The translations under genes and the position numbers were made by a program. The notes under the pieces are model-generated. The model saw only the letters and a list, made by a program, of their open reading frames with translations. It searched no databases and had not been told where the DNA came from. DNA of 14,472 bases from J061 sp003695725 [NCBI: Candidatus Schekmanbacteria bacterium] (GTDB lineage Bacteria; Schekmanbacteria; GWA2-38-11), in NCBI GenBank assembly GCA_003695725.1, contig RFHX01000144.1, positions 1-14,472 on the forward strand, given 5' to 3'. Positions 7,928 to 14,472 of this stretch are shown piece by piece; the first letter of the stretch is position 1; every line of letters begins with the position of its first letter.

Positions 7928-7982
7928 TAAATTCTTGCCGGGAATGTTCTGTTTTTCTTTTTTGCAGAGAGTTCATTTTTAA

Positions 7983-8975
7983 ATGTTTTACAAATATTAT
8001 TCAATTTTTGGAGTCAATGTAAGAATAGAAGCTGAGACCGAAGCGATAATTAGAATAGCTGATAAGTGTATCGGATATTTCGAAATTCAAGAAGACGATG
8101 GCAAGTCTGATATTTCGTTCAAAATACTTTTTCCTTCAAGAGACTTAATCGAAGAAAGAAAAAAAGCAATAGAGAGCAAGTATTATCTCTTTTCCTTTGA
8201 TAAATTGACAGGATATAGAATAGGGGAAAAACTTATTGTGACTGATGGGGTATCGACTGCCGAGTGTGAAACATCCAAAGGCATTGTAACAATGTTTCTC
8301 GATAAAGGCATACTTCGGCAGGAAAGGTTTTTTGCTTTTGTCTTTTTTTATTTGATACTAATGGAGATGTTGAGATATCGAGGCTTCTATTATGTCCATT
8401 CTTCCTGTATATCGATAGATGGAAAAGCTCTTATTATTCCCGGTGATACAGGCGCAGGAAAAACGACTCTTTGCATTACACTATTGAGGGAGGGGTATAA
8501 ATATCTCTCAGATGACGGAGTTTTATTGAGAAGAGAGGGGGATACTGTTAGAACCTATGCTCTGCCGGGGGAATTCCATATAGACCCATCAATATCGAAG
8601 AGGTTTAAAGAGCTTGAAGATGTAAAATATGGAGAAAAATATGGGGAAGGACCAAAAAGGGCTTTTAGTGCCGATAAATTTTATCCGGGACAGTTTATTC
8701 ATTCTGCTGAGCAGAGATTTATAATTTATCCTGAAATCAAAAATCAACGGGCTTCCAGATTATGCAGGATTTCGCGCGCGAAAGCCCTTGCACTCTTTAT
8801 TCCCCATAGCCTCCTTGTTATGATGGATAGCGATATTGCAGCTGCCCATCTTGATGTTTTAAAAAGAGCTGTTGAAATTTCTGAATGTTTCCGATTAGAA
8901 AGCGGGCAAGACCTCCTTGACAATCCATCAAATGTTGTGAAAATGATTAAGAAAGAATTGATTGGAGCAGATTGA
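7983..8975 (+). CDS. HPr kinase-like P-loop kinase
   Basis: This 330-residue protein has a C-terminal P-loop kinase domain like HPr kinase/phosphorylase. It shows a histidine in YVHSS at 137-141, a Walker A loop GDTGAGKTT at 154-162, and the acidic pair SDD at 176-178, all in the order found in HprK. LPGEFHIDP at 194-202 is typical of HprK-related proteins in peptide-modification loci. The N-terminal 110 residues are not recognised. True HprK phosphorylates a serine of HPr; relatives in lasso clusters phosphorylate a precursor peptide. Here the substrate is unknown. The ATG follows pqqD by 55 nt and is the first start, as TAA precedes it directly; its ribosome binding site (AGAGAG) is weak and distant. 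The stop overlaps the radical SAM ATG (TGATG), so translation is coupled. Confidence 0.8.
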   Translation: MFYKYYSIFGVNVRIEAETEAIIRIADKCIGYFEIQEDDGKSDISFKILFPSRDLIEERKKAIESKYYLFSFDKLTGYRIGEKLIVTDGVSTAECETSKGIVTMFLDKGILRQERFFAFVFFYLILMEMLRYRGFYYVHSSCISIDGKALIIPGDTGAGKTTLCITLLREGYKYLSDDGVLLRREGDTVRTYALPGEFHIDPSISKRFKELEDVKYGEKYGEGPKRAFSADKFYPGQFIHSAEQRFIIYPEIKNQRASRLCRISRAKALALFIPHSLLVMMDSDIAAAHLDVLKRAVEISECFRLESGQDLLDNPSNVVKMIKKELIGAD

Positions 8976-9985
8976 TGGCTGGAGACATAGGTTTTTTGAC
9001 AGAATTAGGCATAGAATTGACTAACAGATGCAACTTTGTTTGTAAACATTGCCTTCGAGATGAGAACCTGCCAAGAAAAAATATTCCATTCAGGGTAGTC
9101 AAAAAGATTCTCAAAGAAGCAAAAACATATGGAATAAAACATATTGGTTTTACAGGAGGTGAGCCGACTCTTCATCCTAAATTTGATGAAATCTTGGGAG
9201 AAGTCGTAAAAGGCGGTTTTACATACCACTGCGTAACCAATGCATGGAATTTCTTGGAGATGCTTCCTGTTTTTGAAAAGCATGGACTTTCATCTTTAAA
9301 AGGGCTTTCATTTAGCCTCGATAGTCCGCGTGAGGAGGTGCATGATTATCTTAGGAAGAAGGGCTCTTATAAAAGGATAATGCAGGCAGTTAGTGTTTGC
9401 TTTATGAAAAAAATACCCTTTAATCTTCAAATGACAGTTTGTACGAAGAATAAAGACCAGCTTGAAGAGATGGCTTTGCTTGCTTCGAAACTTCAGGCTG
9501 AAAAGTTGTTTTTTGCTTTTATTCAGCCGACTCCGGGCAATGTGGAGGAAGGATTAGTCCCAACTCCAGTTGAGCAATCGAGATTGGCAAGGGAAATAAC
9601 ACGACTTGCAGGTATTTTTTCTATTGGCGTTTTTCTTTCACCCGGCTTTGATATTCCTGAATTGATGTTTCAATGCAGAGCCCTAAATATGACATCTTTA
9701 ACCATTGATTTTATGGGAAATCTTGTCTTTTGCTGCCAATTGTCAGGTTATGCAGGAAGCAATTCTAAAGCAGATATAATAGCAAACCTTGCAGATACAT
9801 CCCTTTTCGATGCCCACAGAATGTTAATAGATAAAATAGCCAAGTTTCAGAAGGATAGGGTTTCAAGAATAGAAAAAAAGAATCTTGGCGATTTGGATAG
9901 ATTCCCCTGTTTCTATTGTGCACGCTATTTTGGAAAGGTAGATTGGCTGCGCAATTATAAAGGAAATGCCTGGAATAAAGAATGA
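8975..9985 (+). CDS. Radical SAM protein with shortened SPASM-type C-terminus
   Basis: This is a 336-residue radical S-adenosylmethionine enzyme. The [4Fe-4S] site is CNFVCKHC (C19, C23, C26) and the SAM-contact motif GGEP is at 61-64. The C-terminus has C234-x13-G248-x4-C253, which fits the first SPASM motif; C254 and a CFYC pair at 312-315 follow. This suggests an auxiliary cluster, with fewer cysteines than a full SPASM domain, so perhaps a twitch-like form. Such enzymes modify peptides presented by PqqD-like proteins. I chose ATG at 8975 because GGAG at 8964-8967 is ideally spaced and the start overlaps the kinase stop; a TTG one codon upstream (8972) is less likely. The downstream gene overlaps its 3' end by 20 nt. 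The reaction and substrate are not known. Confidence 0.88.
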   Translation: MAGDIGFLTELGIELTNRCNFVCKHCLRDENLPRKNIPFRVVKKILKEAKTYGIKHIGFTGGEPTLHPKFDEILGEVVKGGFTYHCVTNAWNFLEMLPVFEKHGLSSLKGLSFSLDSPREEVHDYLRKKGSYKRIMQAVSVCFMKKIPFNLQMTVCTKNKDQLEEMALLASKLQAEKLFFAFIQPTPGNVEEGLVPTPVEQSRLAREITRLAGIFSIGVFLSPGFDIPELMFQCRALNMTSLTIDFMGNLVFCCQLSGYAGSNSKADIIANLADTSLFDAHRMLIDKIAKFQKDRVSRIEKKNLGDLDRFPCFYCARYFGKVDWLRNYKGNAWNKE

Positions 9986-10454
9986 GAAGACTCCCAATCG
10001 GATTGTAAGAAGAATTACGGAATTCGTTATCTATTCGAAAATATTTCTTCTTGCAACTATATTGCCTCTTCTTCTTAAAGTGTTAAGCCTTCCATCGGTA
10101 ATGAAAATCTTGACACCTTCTAAGAATAGAAGGCATTGGAGACAATGGAAAGTAGATATTATTGTAAAAGGGACAGATAAAATTCTTGGTATAGGATTTT
10201 TTATTTATCATCCTACCTGTCTAAAAAAGTCCCTTATTCTTTATCATTTTTTGAGAAAGGAAGGTATGGATGTGGCAATTCACTTTGGAGTAAGAAAAAG
10301 AAACGGCACTCTCGATGGACACAGTTGGCTTACGAAAAAGGGGAAAAGGGTGTATGACAATCTTGAAAGTGTAGATGACTTTTTTGTTACCTATTCATAT
10401 CCATCTGATGAATCCTTTGATAAAGCTTCAATCCTTGGCGCGAATAAGAATTAA
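9966..10454 (+). CDS. McjB / lasso peptide biosynthesis B2-like cysteine protease
   Basis: This 162-residue protein has the bacterial transglutaminase-like fold used by lasso B2 proteases to cut the leader off a precursor peptide. The triad fits: Cys85 in HPTCLKKSL, His119 in DGHSWL and Asp131 in VYDN, with HFGVRKRNG between. The N-terminal segment at about 21-49 is hydrophobic (KIFLLATILPLLLKVL), as in many B2 proteins, and may anchor it to the membrane. The ATG overlaps the radical SAM gene by 20 nt; AAGGA lies only 1-2 nt before it, so coupling is likely. Its 3' end overlaps the convergent thiamine pyrophosphokinase gene by 27 nt. No lasso cyclase lies nearby, so the product need not be a lasso peptide. 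Family call is strong; substrate is unknown. Confidence 0.85.
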   Translation: MPGIKNEKTPNRIVRRITEFVIYSKIFLLATILPLLLKVLSLPSVMKILTPSKNRRHWRQWKVDIIVKGTDKILGIGFFIYHPTCLKKSLILYHFLRKEGMDVAIHFGVRKRNGTLDGHSWLTKKGKRVYDNLESVDDFFVTYSYPSDESFDKASILGANKN

Positions 10455-11084
10455 TATTCCTGATTTTATGCTAATTGAAACTTTTCTTCCAACAGCTTCA
10501 TTGCTGATGCCATAAGGCCTTCCGATTTCCATTATTCCGTCATCGAGAGGATATTTGAGCCCTTCCGTCTTTATTCCGGTTACCATTTCACTCATTGGAA
10601 GAAGAGAGATTATTTCTCCTACTTCTGATTCAAAATCACAGTGTGAGGTTATCAAAGTTATGGTATTGTTTTCATCAACGATACTTGCTTTTATGCCTTT
10701 TTTATGGGCTTTGAGCAGAAGATGGATATTTGCCAACATATGGTCGATGCGGCTTCCGGTGCATGCTAAAAAGACTGCTTCAGTTACTTTAAGGGAAATG
10801 GCAAGGTCAAGGGCAAGTTCAGTATCAGATTTGTCCTTATCAGGGCTGTGTCTGATTATTTGGCTTTTATTGAGAATTTCTTTGTTCAGTAAATGATTGT
10901 CTGCGGAGTCAAAGTCGCCAATGATATAATCTGGAATTGTTTCTGCTTCGATGCAGTATTTCAGTCCGCCGTCAGCACAAATCAATATTACATCAGAGCC
11001 AATATAATTCTTGATTGAGGAAATATCCTTCAGAGCACCTGCTGAAATAATCAGAGCTTTTCTTTTTTTAGAGTCCTTCATCAT
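10428..11084 (-). CDS. thiN: Thiamine pyrophosphokinase
   Basis: This enzyme transfers pyrophosphate from ATP to thiamine, making the cofactor thiamine diphosphate in one step. It has 218 residues, the usual length. Motifs seen are ADGGLKY at 37-43, DYIIGDFDS at 52-60, DKDKSDTELAL at 82-92 and TGSRIDHMLAN at 109-119, the metal and nucleotide sites of the family. The C-terminal beta-sandwich binds thiamine and includes ISLLPMSE. The start MM at 11084 overlaps the end of the penicillin-binding protein gene by 17 nt; the second ATG (11081) is also possible. A GAGAG site lies upstream. It is co-transcribed after the PBP gene. Thiamine is therefore likely salvaged, but no thiamine riboswitch is visible here. 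Confidence 0.94.
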   Translation of the reverse strand: MMKDSKKRKALIISAGALKDISSIKNYIGSDVILICADGGLKYCIEAETIPDYIIGDFDSADNHLLNKEILNKSQIIRHSPDKDKSDTELALDLAISLKVTEAVFLACTGSRIDHMLANIHLLLKAHKKGIKASIVDENNTITLITSHCDFESEVGEIISLLPMSEMVTGIKTEGLKYPLDDGIMEIGRPYGISNEAVGRKVSISIKSGILILIRAKD

Positions 11085-13377
11085 AAATTTTTTCTCTCAA
11101 TTCATCTATGGCTTTTGCTCTTTTGTATTCTTGAGCTGAAGGTTCAGTGCCTTTTATAAAGGCAATTTCAATTGAGCCGGGTTCTCTATTCTTCAATGGT
11201 TCTCCAGTTTTGGGATTTACATTGATTAAAAGAACATTTGCCGGCTTTTTGAAACTGCCGGGCTTTCTATCTTTGTAAAAATTTTGAGCAAAATATTTCC
11301 ACACAGGACCTGCAACGCCTCCTCCTGTTTGCCTTTTCCCCAATGAGATGCTGTTGTCATCATATCCTATATATACTCCTGCTGTAAATTCAGGGGTAAA
11401 ACCGATAAACCAGGCATCCTTGAATTCATTTGTTGTCCCTGTTTTCCCTGCTGAAGGAATTCCTTTTATCCTTGTCCTTCTTGCTGTGCCGCGGCTAACT
11501 ACAAAACTCAAAAGGTTTGTCATTGTATATGCCGTTTCTGGCGAGATTACCTGCTTTTTTTCTTCTATAGCTTTTTCTATGACCTCGCCTCTATTGTTTT
11601 CAATTGAAATAACGGCTGTAGGTTTTATTTTTATGCCAAGATTTGGAAAGACTGTGTAAGCAGAAGTTATATCAAGAAGAGGAACAGATTCTGAGCCAAG
11701 GGCGAGGGATAAATAAGGTTCAAGATTTTCTTTTATTCCCATTTTATGAGCTATAGAAATAACTGGCTTTGTCCCTACCTTCTGCAAAAGTCTTATAGTT
11801 GCAAGATTGCGTGATTCCTGAAGTGCCTGCTGAACTGTAATAAGTCCCTTGAATTTGCCGTCATAATTTTCAGGTTTCCACAAAGTACCGTCAGGCAATT
11901 CAGATGTAAAGGGCAGGTCAAGTATTTTTGTAAGTGCATTTATCTTGCGCGATTCTATTGCAGCCGTGTAGATGAACGGCTTGAAAGCCGAACCGGGCTG
12001 TCTTTTTGCCTGAAATGCCCTATTGAATTGGCTGAGGAGAAAGTTTCTTCCTCCCACCATTGCCTTTATATGTCCGGTGGAATTCTCTATGACAACAATT
12101 GCTCCATTTACTTCATCATAGTTTTCAAGGTTTAGAATGTAGTTTCCATCCTTGGATATGCTCTTTAAACTCACAAATACACAATCACCGGGTGTAAAGA
12201 AGGATTGGGGGTTGTCTATTTTTGCCCATTTCATCGAAGATGGAGGGATATATCCTGATACTTTGCCGATTGATACCTCTATGGTACCATTATTCTCGAC
12301 TTCTTTTATTTTAGCGCAGTAAGTAATATCTTTTTCTAATTTTTCAACATCTGAAAAAGCGGAGATATATTCATCTTTTTTATCTTCGGGCACTTTGCTG
12401 AAAGGTTTTCTTCTTGAATATTCCATAAGCCCGCGGTTGAGGGCTTTCCTTGCATAGTCTTGGAGCTTTAAATCAAGAGTTGTTTTAATTTTCAATCCTT
12501 CCTTATATAGGGCTTTTGTGCCAAATTTGTTTTCTATGTATCTTCTTACATATTCCGAAAAATATGGAGCTTTGCTTACTTTTGATAAACCGGGATTGAG
12601 TTTTATTGGAGTCTTTATGAGTTTTTCATATTCCTCTCTGCTTATCATCTTTTCTTCAAACATTCTTTTAAGGACATAGTTTCGCCTTTGGCGGGCAAGC
12701 TCGATATTATTGTAGGGCGAATAACGTGAAGGAGCTTTTGGCAATCCTGCAAGGAGAGCGGCTTCCTCTGTGGTAAGGTCTTTGACATGTTTGTTGAAAT
12801 ATACGAAGGAAGCTGTTTCCACACCATAGGCGCCGCTTCCGAAATACAATTGGTTTAGATAAAGTTCGAGGATTTCATCTTTTGTGAATTCTCTTTCTAT
12901 CTGAAATGCAATAAGCGCTTCCTTTATCTTCCTTGAAAGTTTTCTTTCAGGTGTAAGAAACAGGACTTTGGAAAGTTGTTGAGTAATTGTGCTTCCTCCC
13001 TGTGTAACCCTTCCTGCAAAGAGGTTTGATATTGCGGCGCGGGTAATGCCTTTGATATCAATCCCGAAGTGGTTGTAGAAATTGCTGTCTTCAACAGCGA
13101 TTATGGCATTCTTAAGTGATTGAGGAATATCCTTGAAATCAACTATCATTCGCCTCTTTATGTAGAACTCAGCAAAAAGTTCACCATTTGCAGAATATAA
13201 CTGGGCAACTTTATCAGGTTCATATTCCCTTAGCTTTTCTATAGCTGGAAGGTCACGGATATACGAAAAAATGACTCCTCCGATTACGCCAAAGAAAATT
13301 GATACAAGGGCGCATAGAATTAGAAATATAGTCCTAACTTTTGATTCAAGTGAAGATATCTTTTTCTTTTTATCCAT
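11068..13377 (-). CDS. mrcA: Penicillin-binding protein 1A (bifunctional class A PBP)
   Basis: This inner-membrane enzyme polymerises glycan strands from lipid II and cross-links the peptides. It has 769 residues. A short cytoplasmic tail (MDKKKKI) is followed by one membrane helix at about 17-40. The GT51 glycosyltransferase domain follows, with catalytic Glu96 in VEDSNFYNHFG and GGSTITQQL at 127-135. An OB-like insert is at about 340-420. The transpeptidase domain has Ser463 in GSAFKPF, SRN at 522-524 and KTGTT at 645-649. The C-terminus is a short linker rich in basic and acidic residues. The ATG at 13377 follows an A-rich stretch without a strong ribosome binding site. It heads a two-gene unit with thiN. 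The MrcA/PonA family is certain; PBP1A rather than 1B follows from the OB insert. Confidence 0.95.
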   Translation of the reverse strand: MDKKKKISSLESKVRTIFLILCALVSIFFGVIGGVIFSYIRDLPAIEKLREYEPDKVAQLYSANGELFAEFYIKRRMIVDFKDIPQSLKNAIIAVEDSNFYNHFGIDIKGITRAAISNLFAGRVTQGGSTITQQLSKVLFLTPERKLSRKIKEALIAFQIEREFTKDEILELYLNQLYFGSGAYGVETASFVYFNKHVKDLTTEEAALLAGLPKAPSRYSPYNNIELARQRRNYVLKRMFEEKMISREEYEKLIKTPIKLNPGLSKVSKAPYFSEYVRRYIENKFGTKALYKEGLKIKTTLDLKLQDYARKALNRGLMEYSRRKPFSKVPEDKKDEYISAFSDVEKLEKDITYCAKIKEVENNGTIEVSIGKVSGYIPPSSMKWAKIDNPQSFFTPGDCVFVSLKSISKDGNYILNLENYDEVNGAIVVIENSTGHIKAMVGGRNFLLSQFNRAFQAKRQPGSAFKPFIYTAAIESRKINALTKILDLPFTSELPDGTLWKPENYDGKFKGLITVQQALQESRNLATIRLLQKVGTKPVISIAHKMGIKENLEPYLSLALGSESVPLLDITSAYTVFPNLGIKIKPTAVISIENNRGEVIEKAIEEKKQVISPETAYTMTNLLSFVVSRGTARRTRIKGIPSAGKTGTTNEFKDAWFIGFTPEFTAGVYIGYDDNSISLGKRQTGGGVAGPVWKYFAQNFYKDRKPGSFKKPANVLLINVNPKTGEPLKNREPGSIEIAFIKGTEPSAQEYKRAKAIDELREKIYDEGL

Positions 13378-13606
13378 CTTTTTTTAAAACTAAGGTCATA
13401 AAATCTACTATAGGTGAGATTCTAAAATAAAGTTATCAGCATTTTTAAATAAATGCCATAAAAAACAGATGCCGGAAGAGATAGCTAAATTTCTTGAACC
13501 AATGCCAGTAGTGAAAAGAAGAAAATTTTTGGATCAGAAGAATACCATAACCCATAAACATACTTTTTTATAAGCCGCTTTTGAGCAACTCTTTGTATGT
13601 AAGGAA
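13378..13606. other. Intergenic region between nifS and the PBP gene
   Basis: This 229-nt gap separates two minus-strand genes. It should hold the PBP promoter, but I see only weak candidates (a TATAGT-like hexamer near 13406-13411 on the minus strand). It has a short perfect hairpin, GCATTT/AAATGC, at 13439-13456. It also has a 34-codon plus-strand frame from ATG 13469 to TAA 13573 (MPEEIAKFLEPMPVVKRRKF at its start) without a ribosome binding site. That frame may be a remnant or chance. No terminator with a clear U-run is present after nifS. Confidence 0.4.
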
Positions 13607-14472
13607 TCAGCCACTCCACAAAGGAGACATACTTCTCAATTTTTCTACAATAGGAGGCAATGTTTCAAGCACATAGTCGATATCTTCAACAGTTGTAAAC
13701 CTTCCAAAACTGAAACGAAGCGAGCTTTGTGCAAATTCTACAGGTGTGTTGATCGCTTTCAGAACATGTGATGGTTCAGTTGAACCCGATGAACAAGCAG
13801 AACCTGTTGATACGGCAATTCCCTTCAGGTCAAGATTTATCAACATTGCTTCACCTTCGACACCTGCAAAGCCGATATTGAGTGTTGTTGGAAGACAGTT
13901 TTTTTCAGGGCTGTTGATTCTCAGCTTTGGTATCTTTTCAAGAAGGCCATTTTTGAGTTTTTCCTTTATTTTTTGAAGGTGTATAGTTTCTGCCTCCATA
14001 TCGCGTATGCTTATTTCACAAGCTTTGCCAAGGGCGACTATTCCTGCTATATTTTCTGTGCCTGCCCTTCTGTTGGTTTCCTGATGGCCTCCGTGAATAA
14101 GGCCATGCATTTTGGTACCCTTCCTGATGTAAATTGCACCAATGCCCTTGGGGGCATAGAGTTTATGCGCTGATAATGAAAGAAGGTCGATATTGTCTCT
14201 TTGGACATCTATGGGAATTTTCCCCAATGTTTGCACTGCATCTGTGTGAAAAATGATCCCGTGTTTTTTGGCAATTTCACCAATAGTGCGAATATCCTGA
14301 ATAGTGCCTATTTCATTGTTGCCGTGCATTATGCTTATAATGGCTGTTTTTTCGGTGATATTTTTTTCCAAATCCTCCGGATCAATCCTGCCGTCTTCGT
14401 CAACAGGGAGATAGGTTACACTATAACCCCTTGTTTCTAAATAATGACAGGTTTCAAGCACTGACGGATGCT
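13607..14472 (-). CDS. nifS: Cysteine desulfurase, NifS type (5' end outside the window)
   Basis: This PLP enzyme takes sulfur from L-cysteine to form an enzyme persulfide and alanine, supplying Fe-S cluster and tRNA thiolation pathways. About 288 C-terminal residues are visible; the family has roughly 380-400, so about 100 N-terminal residues are missing beyond position 14472. The frame stays open to the edge (HPSVLETC), so the GTG at 14461 is not a real start. Seen are HTDAVQ, the PLP lysine in SLSAHK (codon 14164-14162), GGHQETNRRAGTEN, and the persulfide cysteine in GSACSSGSTEPSHVL (codon 13795-13793). The short active-site loop and the C-terminus LRSMSPLW fit the NifS branch rather than SufS. 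Neighbouring scaffold genes, if any, lie outside the window. Confidence 0.95.
   Translation of the reverse strand, partial: HPSVLETCHYLETRGYSVTYLPVDEDGRIDPEDLEKNITEKTAIISIMHGNNEIGTIQDIRTIGEIAKKHGIIFHTDAVQTLGKIPIDVQRDNIDLLSLSAHKLYAPKGIGAIYIRKGTKMHGLIHGGHQETNRRAGTENIAGIVALGKACEISIRDMEAETIHLQKIKEKLKNGLLEKIPKLRINSPEKNCLPTTLNIGFAGVEGEAMLINLDLKGIAVSTGSACSSGSTEPSHVLKAINTPVEFAQSSLRFSFGRFTTVEDIDYVLETLPPIVEKLRSMSPLWSG

Noticed and set aside
7928-7982. U-rich gap between pqqD and the kinase as an attenuator/terminator
   Set aside because: Only a 4-bp ATTC/GAAT stem precedes the T-rich stretch, too weak to support termination.
8972-8974. TTG start of the radical SAM gene
   Set aside because: The ATG directly after it has better spacing from GGAG (7 nt against 4 nt) and forms the common TGATG coupling with the kinase stop.
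7643-10454. Classical lasso peptide cluster
   Set aside because: There is no asparagine-synthetase-like cyclase, exporter or precursor gene; a radical SAM enzyme is present instead.
7643-10454. Pyrroloquinoline quinone synthesis locus because of the PqqD-like gene
   Set aside because: No PqqA, PqqB or PqqC is present, and the radical SAM protein sits with an HprK-like kinase and a McjB-like protease, which PQQ loci do not have.
14459-14461. GTG as start of a 284-residue cysteine desulfurase
   Set aside because: The same frame stays open to the window edge with family-like residues (HPSVLE), so the gene is cut by the window and the GTG is an internal valine codon.

Overview
The window is AT-rich bacterial chromosome, densely packed and without rRNA, tRNA, CRISPR or insertion-sequence signals that I can see. 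A PBP1A-type peptidoglycan synthase, a probable lipoprotein and a HdrD/GlcF-like iron-sulfur protein suggest a Gram-negative, probably anaerobic bacterium. Gene content and composition would fit an uncultivated lineage near the Nitrospirota/Desulfobacterota/Schekmanbacteria-type groups. That placement is inference only, since no rRNA is present.

Layout: (1) 24-2456 (+) is gyrA, complete with a strong ribosome binding site. (2) 2626-7365 (-) is a seven-gene run, in transcription order: M29-family aminopeptidase, (Fe-S) protein with two CCG domains, rsmD, coaD, HIT-family hydrolase, a small unrecognised protein, and a LEA-2/WHy-domain lipoprotein. Gaps are 2-43 nt, so it reads as one operon. 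(3) 7366-7642 is a divergent intergenic region with plausible promoters in both directions. (4) 7643-10454 (+) is a compact four-gene accessory cassette: PqqD-family peptide-binding protein, HPr-kinase-like P-loop kinase, radical SAM protein with a shortened SPASM-type C-terminus, and a McjB/lasso-B2-type transglutaminase-fold cysteine protease. (5) 10428-14472 (-) is thiamine pyrophosphokinase, penicillin-binding protein 1A and a NifS-type cysteine desulfurase cut by the window edge.

The notable part is the cassette. Its parts are those of ribosomally made, post-translationally modified peptide (RiPP) systems: a leader-binding PqqD/RRE protein, a kinase, a radical SAM modifier and a leader protease. 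Yet I see no convincing precursor peptide, no asparagine-synthetase-like lasso cyclase and no exporter. The last gene runs 27 nt into the convergent thiamine pyrophosphokinase gene, so the cassette ends there. It may act on a precursor encoded elsewhere, or on a non-classical protein substrate. The other genes are housekeeping: DNA topology, coenzyme A, rRNA methylation, cell wall, thiamine diphosphate and sulfur transfer.
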